Shown one piece after another: positions 61,097 to 64,000 of a stretch of 64,000 nucleotides of DNA (positions are counted from its first letter, which is position 1; every line of letters begins with the position of its first letter). This DNA is from an uncultured Alistipes sp. (GTDB lineage: Bacteria; Bacteroidota; Bacteroidia; Bacteroidales; Rikenellaceae), in contig CALUKH010000006.1 of assembly GCA_944321185.1 (NCBI GenBank), positions 19,594-83,593 on the forward strand, written 5' to 3'. Under the pieces are notes generated by a model. The model was not told where the DNA came from and searched no databases. It worked only from the letters and a program-made list of their open reading frames with translations. The position numbers and the translations under genes were made by a program.

Positions 61097-61672
61097 TCAT
61101 AGCTCGTCGGGGTCGATCAGACCGGTAGTCAGGGCATGGATCGTCAGGCCGGCCGTGGTGCGGATGCCGAGTTTTTCCGAGAGGTTGCGCCGATGGGTGA
61201 TGACCGTCGTCAGGCTGATTTCGAGCCGGTCGGCGATCTCCTTGTTGAGGTATCCGCGGGCGATGAGCGTCAGCACTTCGTTTTCACGCTCCGAGAGGGG
61301 GCGTATCGGTTCCGTGCGGGCTGCGAGCCGGTGTTCGGGGCGGCGGACCTGCTGCTGCATGCGGATCAGGGCATGGACGAACGTCTCCTCGTCGGTGGCG
61401 ACATCGAGCCAGTGCATGCCCGGACACGGGTGTCCGTTGGTCAGCACAATGGTCCGGCGGCTGCGTTCGCGGAAGAAGTCGGCGTGGGCCGCAAAGAGCG
61501 ATGCCGTGACGAAGCAGTGGATGAAGCGGTCGGGATCCGCCTCCAGGTATGCGCGGAAGCTCCGCAGCACGACCGTTTCGGCCTGCGGAACGATCCGTTC
61601 GAGGATCGAGCGCAACCCCGCACCCACCAGTACGTGGGGTGTCAGAACGGCTATTGCGGGGGTGGGCGGCAT
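61097..61672 (-). CDS. LuxR-family regulator with degenerate receiver domain
   Basis: This 191-residue DNA-binding protein ends in a LuxR-type helix-turn-helix (about residues 125-183: LSERENEVLTLIARGYLNKEIADRL, ISLTTVITHRRNLSEKLG). The N-terminal 110 residues look like a response-regulator receiver, but the strand that normally holds the phosphorylated Asp reads FIHCFVTASL, with no acidic residue. It therefore probably does not respond to a histidine kinase. The start at 61672 is 2 nt after rlmH. The next gene downstream is a TonB receptor, a likely target. Confidence 0.85.
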   Translation of the reverse strand: MPPTPAIAVLTPHVLVGAGLRSILERIVPQAETVVLRSFRAYLEADPDRFIHCFVTASLFAAHADFFRERSRRTIVLTNGHPCPGMHWLDVATDEETFVHALIRMQQQVRRPEHRLAARTEPIRPLSERENEVLTLIARGYLNKEIADRLEISLTTVITHRRNLSEKLGIRTTAGLTIHALTTGLIDPDEL

Positions 61673-61674
61673 CG

Positions 61675-62148
61675 CTATTCGTGGTGATAGGGTTCGTTGT
61701 TCAGAATGGTGAAGGCGCGGTAGATCTGTTCGGCGAAGATCGCCCGAACGATCTGATGGGAGAAGGTCATGCGTGAGAGCGACAGTTGGGCATCGGCCCG
61801 GGCATAGACCTCGTCGGAGAATCCGTAGGGGCCGCCGATGACCAGTACGAGGCGTTTCAGACCGCTGTTCAGCCGCTTCTGCAGCCACAGGGCGAACTCC
61901 ACCGAGCGATATTCCGTGCCGCGTTCGTCGAGCAGCGTGACGTAGTCGCCGTCGGTGATCTGACGCAGGATTGCTTCGCCTTCGGCCGTGCGTTGCTGCT
62001 TGACGCTCAGGTTTTTCGTATTGCGCACGTCGGGCAGCGTCGTCACCGCGAACCGGCAGTAGTGGTTCACCCGCCGGGCGTAGAGCTCGACCAGCGAGGC
62101 GATCTCCTTCGAGTCGGTCTTGCCGATGACGATCAGTTCGATGTTCAT
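61675..62148 (-). CDS. rlmH: 23S rRNA pseudouridine-1915 N3-methyltransferase RlmH
   Basis: This 157-residue SPOUT methyltransferase modifies helix 69 of 23S rRNA. The start at 62148 gives MNIELIVIGKTDSKEI. The AdoMet knot region is LVLVIGGPYGFSDEVYARA, and the end LSRMTFSHQIVRAIFAEQIYRAF is diagnostic. It is cotranscribed between a GH2-like secreted protein and a LuxR-type regulator. Confidence 0.97.
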   Translation of the reverse strand: MNIELIVIGKTDSKEIASLVELYARRVNHYCRFAVTTLPDVRNTKNLSVKQQRTAEGEAILRQITDGDYVTLLDERGTEYRSVEFALWLQKRLNSGLKRLVLVIGGPYGFSDEVYARADAQLSLSRMTFSHQIVRAIFAEQIYRAFTILNNEPYHHE

Positions 62149-62153
62149 GGTGC

Positions 62154-63491
62154 TCAGAGGTCGCTGTTCCACTCGCCGTCGGCGTCGGAGTAGATCACCG
62201 GGCGTGACTTCTCCACCGACTTGAGCCATTCGTAGGCCTTGTACATGTTGTAGCCGTTGCCCGAGGGGCATCCCAGGTCGTAGGCCACCACGCAGGTGAA
62301 GTTGCGCGAACGGTAGTACATCGACTTCACGCGTTCGAGGTATTCGTCGACCAGCCGCGGGTCGTTCGACGGCGTACCGCCCACGCGGCGGTCATCGCGT
62401 CGCTCGGGGGCGTCGATCGCCGCACGGTCGATGACGTAGAGGCCCAGCTGATCGCACAGTTCGTAGAACCACACCGGTTGCGGATAGCTCGGGCAGATCG
62501 TATTCTTGCCCTTGGCCTTCAGGGTCTTGAGCTCCGAGAGGGTGGTTTTGCGATCGGCGGCGGCATTGTATTCGGCCTTGACCGTCTTGAGCTCCTTGCC
62601 CAGGCGCATCAGCCGGCCGTCGATGAGCTCCGTCTTGCCGAATCCCACCTTCAGGGGCATGTACTCCTTGTAGACGCCGTTGCGGCGCGTGAAGAGCATG
62701 ACGCTGTAGAGGGGCGGGTTCTTGGCCGAGGCCTCCCATTTGTTGTCGTAGGTGTGGTAGATGAGCGGCGAGTAGCGCACCGTGTCGGTCGAACGGCCGG
62801 GGATGGTGACCTCCGTCATGTTGAATTCGAGCAGTTTGCCCTGCGGCGAGTAGATGTCATACCCGACGGTGACCGGTTCGTCGTAGTTATAGGCGTTGCA
62901 GGCGATGATCTTCAGGTCGAGCATGCCGAAGTCGCGGCCCAGCGTGTCGGGCACCAGCGCGATCTCGAAATCGGCGATCGACCGGCGGTTCTGATAATAG
63001 AGGTAACTGTTCTCGAAGATCGGACGACGGCGCCCCTCTCCGTCGATGGGCAGGTGTCGGGCGCGCATCAGCACGCGGAAGTTGTTGACTCCCTGGCGCA
63101 CGTAGGGGGTCAGATCGAACTCCGAGGGGGTCAGCGGATCGTTCACCTCGGCCACCTGTTGGTCGTTGAGCCACAGCGAGTACCCGGCGCCGGGGTTTTC
63201 CAGATGGAGGAAGACGCGGCCGTCGGTCCAGGCGAACGGGATGTCGATCTTCGCACCGTAGAAGGCGCTGATCTCCCCCTCGGATGCGGTGATCAGCTCC
63301 GGGCGGAAGGCCATCCAGTAGCCGCCGGCCTCACGGTTGCGGGCATCGGCGTCGTGGCGGGCGTCGTAGGGAACCACCTCCGTGCGGTAGATTCGTCCGC
63401 CCTCGGCCAGGGGGGCGGGTTCGGAGGTCTGCTGGGCCGCGGCCGCCAGGGTGCAGGCTGTCAGGGCAGCCGTCCATATCGTTCGTTTCAT
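62154..63491 (-). CDS. Secreted GH2-like protein lacking catalytic glutamates (pseudo-glycosidase)
   Basis: This 445-residue protein has a signal peptide (MKRTIWTAALTACTLAAAA) and the GH2 N-terminal jelly roll (HLENPGAGYSLWLNDQQVAE, FDLTPYVRQGVNNFRVLM) followed by an Ig-like domain and a short piece of the TIM barrel (CDQLGLYVIDRAAID). Where beta-galactosidases have SLGNE with the acid/base Glu, this protein reads YDLGCPSGNGYN (about 403-414), so that Glu is missing. The chain ends before the nucleophile region. It probably binds glycans or acts structurally rather than cleaving. It starts the rlmH-luxR operon. Confidence 0.85.
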   Translation of the reverse strand: MKRTIWTAALTACTLAAAAQQTSEPAPLAEGGRIYRTEVVPYDARHDADARNREAGGYWMAFRPELITASEGEISAFYGAKIDIPFAWTDGRVFLHLENPGAGYSLWLNDQQVAEVNDPLTPSEFDLTPYVRQGVNNFRVLMRARHLPIDGEGRRRPIFENSYLYYQNRRSIADFEIALVPDTLGRDFGMLDLKIIACNAYNYDEPVTVGYDIYSPQGKLLEFNMTEVTIPGRSTDTVRYSPLIYHTYDNKWEASAKNPPLYSVMLFTRRNGVYKEYMPLKVGFGKTELIDGRLMRLGKELKTVKAEYNAAADRKTTLSELKTLKAKGKNTICPSYPQPVWFYELCDQLGLYVIDRAAIDAPERRDDRRVGGTPSNDPRLVDEYLERVKSMYYRSRNFTCVVAYDLGCPSGNGYNMYKAYEWLKSVEKSRPVIYSDADGEWNSDL

Positions 63492-63516
63492 CGTGTGCTG
63501 GGATATATAACTCGGA

Positions 63517-63547
63517 CAAAGGTACTTTTTTTTTGTCAAATCGCAAA
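63517..63547 (-). promoter_or_regulatory. Promoter of the GH2-like/rlmH operon
   Basis: On the minus strand TTTG (63544-63547), 19 nt, then TACCTTTG (63517-63524) form a consensus promoter. It interleaves with the divergent asnS promoter. Confidence 0.88.
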
Positions 63548-63562
63548 TAATGGCTAACTTTG
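63532..63562 (+). promoter_or_regulatory. asnS: Promoter of asnS
   Basis: TTTG (63532-63535), 19 nt, then TAACTTTG (63555-63562) match the consensus. Its -33 region overlaps that of the opposing GH2-like promoter. Confidence 0.88.
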
Positions 63563-63594
63563 GCAATTCGGAAAAACGTGTGAACTGAAATCCT

Positions 63595-64000
63595 ATGAAA
63601 ACGCAGAGAATCGCAGAAATCCTCAAATCGGGAGTCGTGGATACCGACATCGTCGTCAAAGGCTGGGTGCGCACCAAGCGCGGCAACAAGAACGTGGCGT
63701 TCATCGCCCTGAACGACGGGTCGTGCGTAAACAACATACAGGTAGTGGTCGATCTGTCGAAGATCGCCGAAGAGCAGTTGAAACCCATCACCACGGGTGC
63801 CTGCATCCGGGTCGACGGACGGCTGGTGGCCTCGCCCGGCGCCGGCCAGGGCGTCGAGGTCCAGGCCGAACGGATCGAAATCTACGGCACGGCCGATCCC
63901 GATACCTATCCCCTTCAGAAGAAGGGCCACTCGCTCGAATTCCTGCGCGACATCGCCTACCTGCGCCCGCGGACGAATACGTTCGGCGCCGTGCTGCGCA
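63595..64000 (+). CDS. asnS: Asparaginyl-tRNA synthetase AsnS, N-terminal part (partial)
   Basis: The first 135 codons are present before the window ends. The N-terminal OB-fold anticodon-binding domain reads [24 protein letters not shown] and [27 protein letters not shown]. It is followed by [29 protein letters not shown], typical of AsnS leading into the class II catalytic core. The enzyme charges tRNA-Asn. The start is the ATG at 63595, 33 nt after the -7 box. Confidence 0.96.
   Translation, partial: MKTQRIAEILKSGVVDTDIVVKGWVRTKRGNKNVAFIALNDGSCVNNIQVVVDLSKIAEEQLKPITTGACIRVDGRLVASPGAGQGVEVQAERIEIYGTADPDTYPLQKKGHSLEFLRDIAYLRPRTNTFGAVLR

Overview
The window comes from a GC-rich Bacteroidota chromosome, most likely Bacteroidales and most like Alistipes (Rikenellaceae). 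The genus is an inference from gene content, GC level and protein style. Supporting evidence is a SusC/RagA-type TonB receptor, a BtuG-type surface cobalamin propeller, many Bacteroidota promoters (TTTG about 19 nt before TAnnTTTG) and poor Shine-Dalgarno sequences. I saw no rRNA, tRNA, CRISPR array, transposase or phage gene.

Layout. 1-2.1 kb: 5' part of a susC-like gene (minus), preceded by a start-less remnant of a DUF5118-type metalloprotease N-terminus. 2.1-7.8 kb: cusB-cusA-cusC-like heavy-metal RND efflux operon (minus). 8-10.1 kb: DUF6064 membrane protein and a split ThrE-type exporter. 10.2-13.2 kb: anaerobic ribonucleotide reductase nrdD-nrdG behind a cobalamin riboswitch. 13.3-18.3 kb: lipid-linked sugar genes (GT39-like, GtrA, GT87-like, polyprenol-phosphate hexose synthase) and an AlkD-like protein. 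18.3-22.9 kb: a second cobalamin riboswitch driving a surface B12-uptake operon (BtuG-like propeller, lipoprotein, TonB receptor). 22.9-29.4 kb: GNAT, AsmA-like protein, GNAT, mutY, Na/Ca exchanger, zupT-like transporter.

29.7-53.6 kb (plus) is a nucleotide-synthesis block. The pyr operon (pyrC-carA-carB-pyrK-pyrD-pyrF-trx-pyrE-pyrB) encodes every step from bicarbonate to UMP. The pur run (purE-K-L-C-F-M-N-H-D, folD) encodes every step to IMP except purB, and folD feeds 10-formyl-THF. Both units begin with a strong promoter followed by a short leader ORF whose stop codon abuts or enters a terminator-like hairpin. This suggests translation-coupled attenuation of the E. coli pyrBI kind. PyrB carries a C-terminal zinc ribbon like the end of PyrI but lacks the allosteric domain.

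53.7-64 kb: an LTA-synthase-like envelope enzyme with an MprF-like/GNAT fusion, nadC, a TonB receptor with a small lipoprotein, a LuxR-type regulator with a degenerate receiver, rlmH, a secreted GH2-like protein lacking its catalytic glutamates, and the start of asnS. The last two share interleaved divergent promoters.

A recurring oddity is degenerate short tandem repeats in operon spacers (zupT leader, pyrB-purE, purK-purL, upstream of the LTA-synthase gene). Starts were chosen by signal peptides, family N-termini and gene overlaps.
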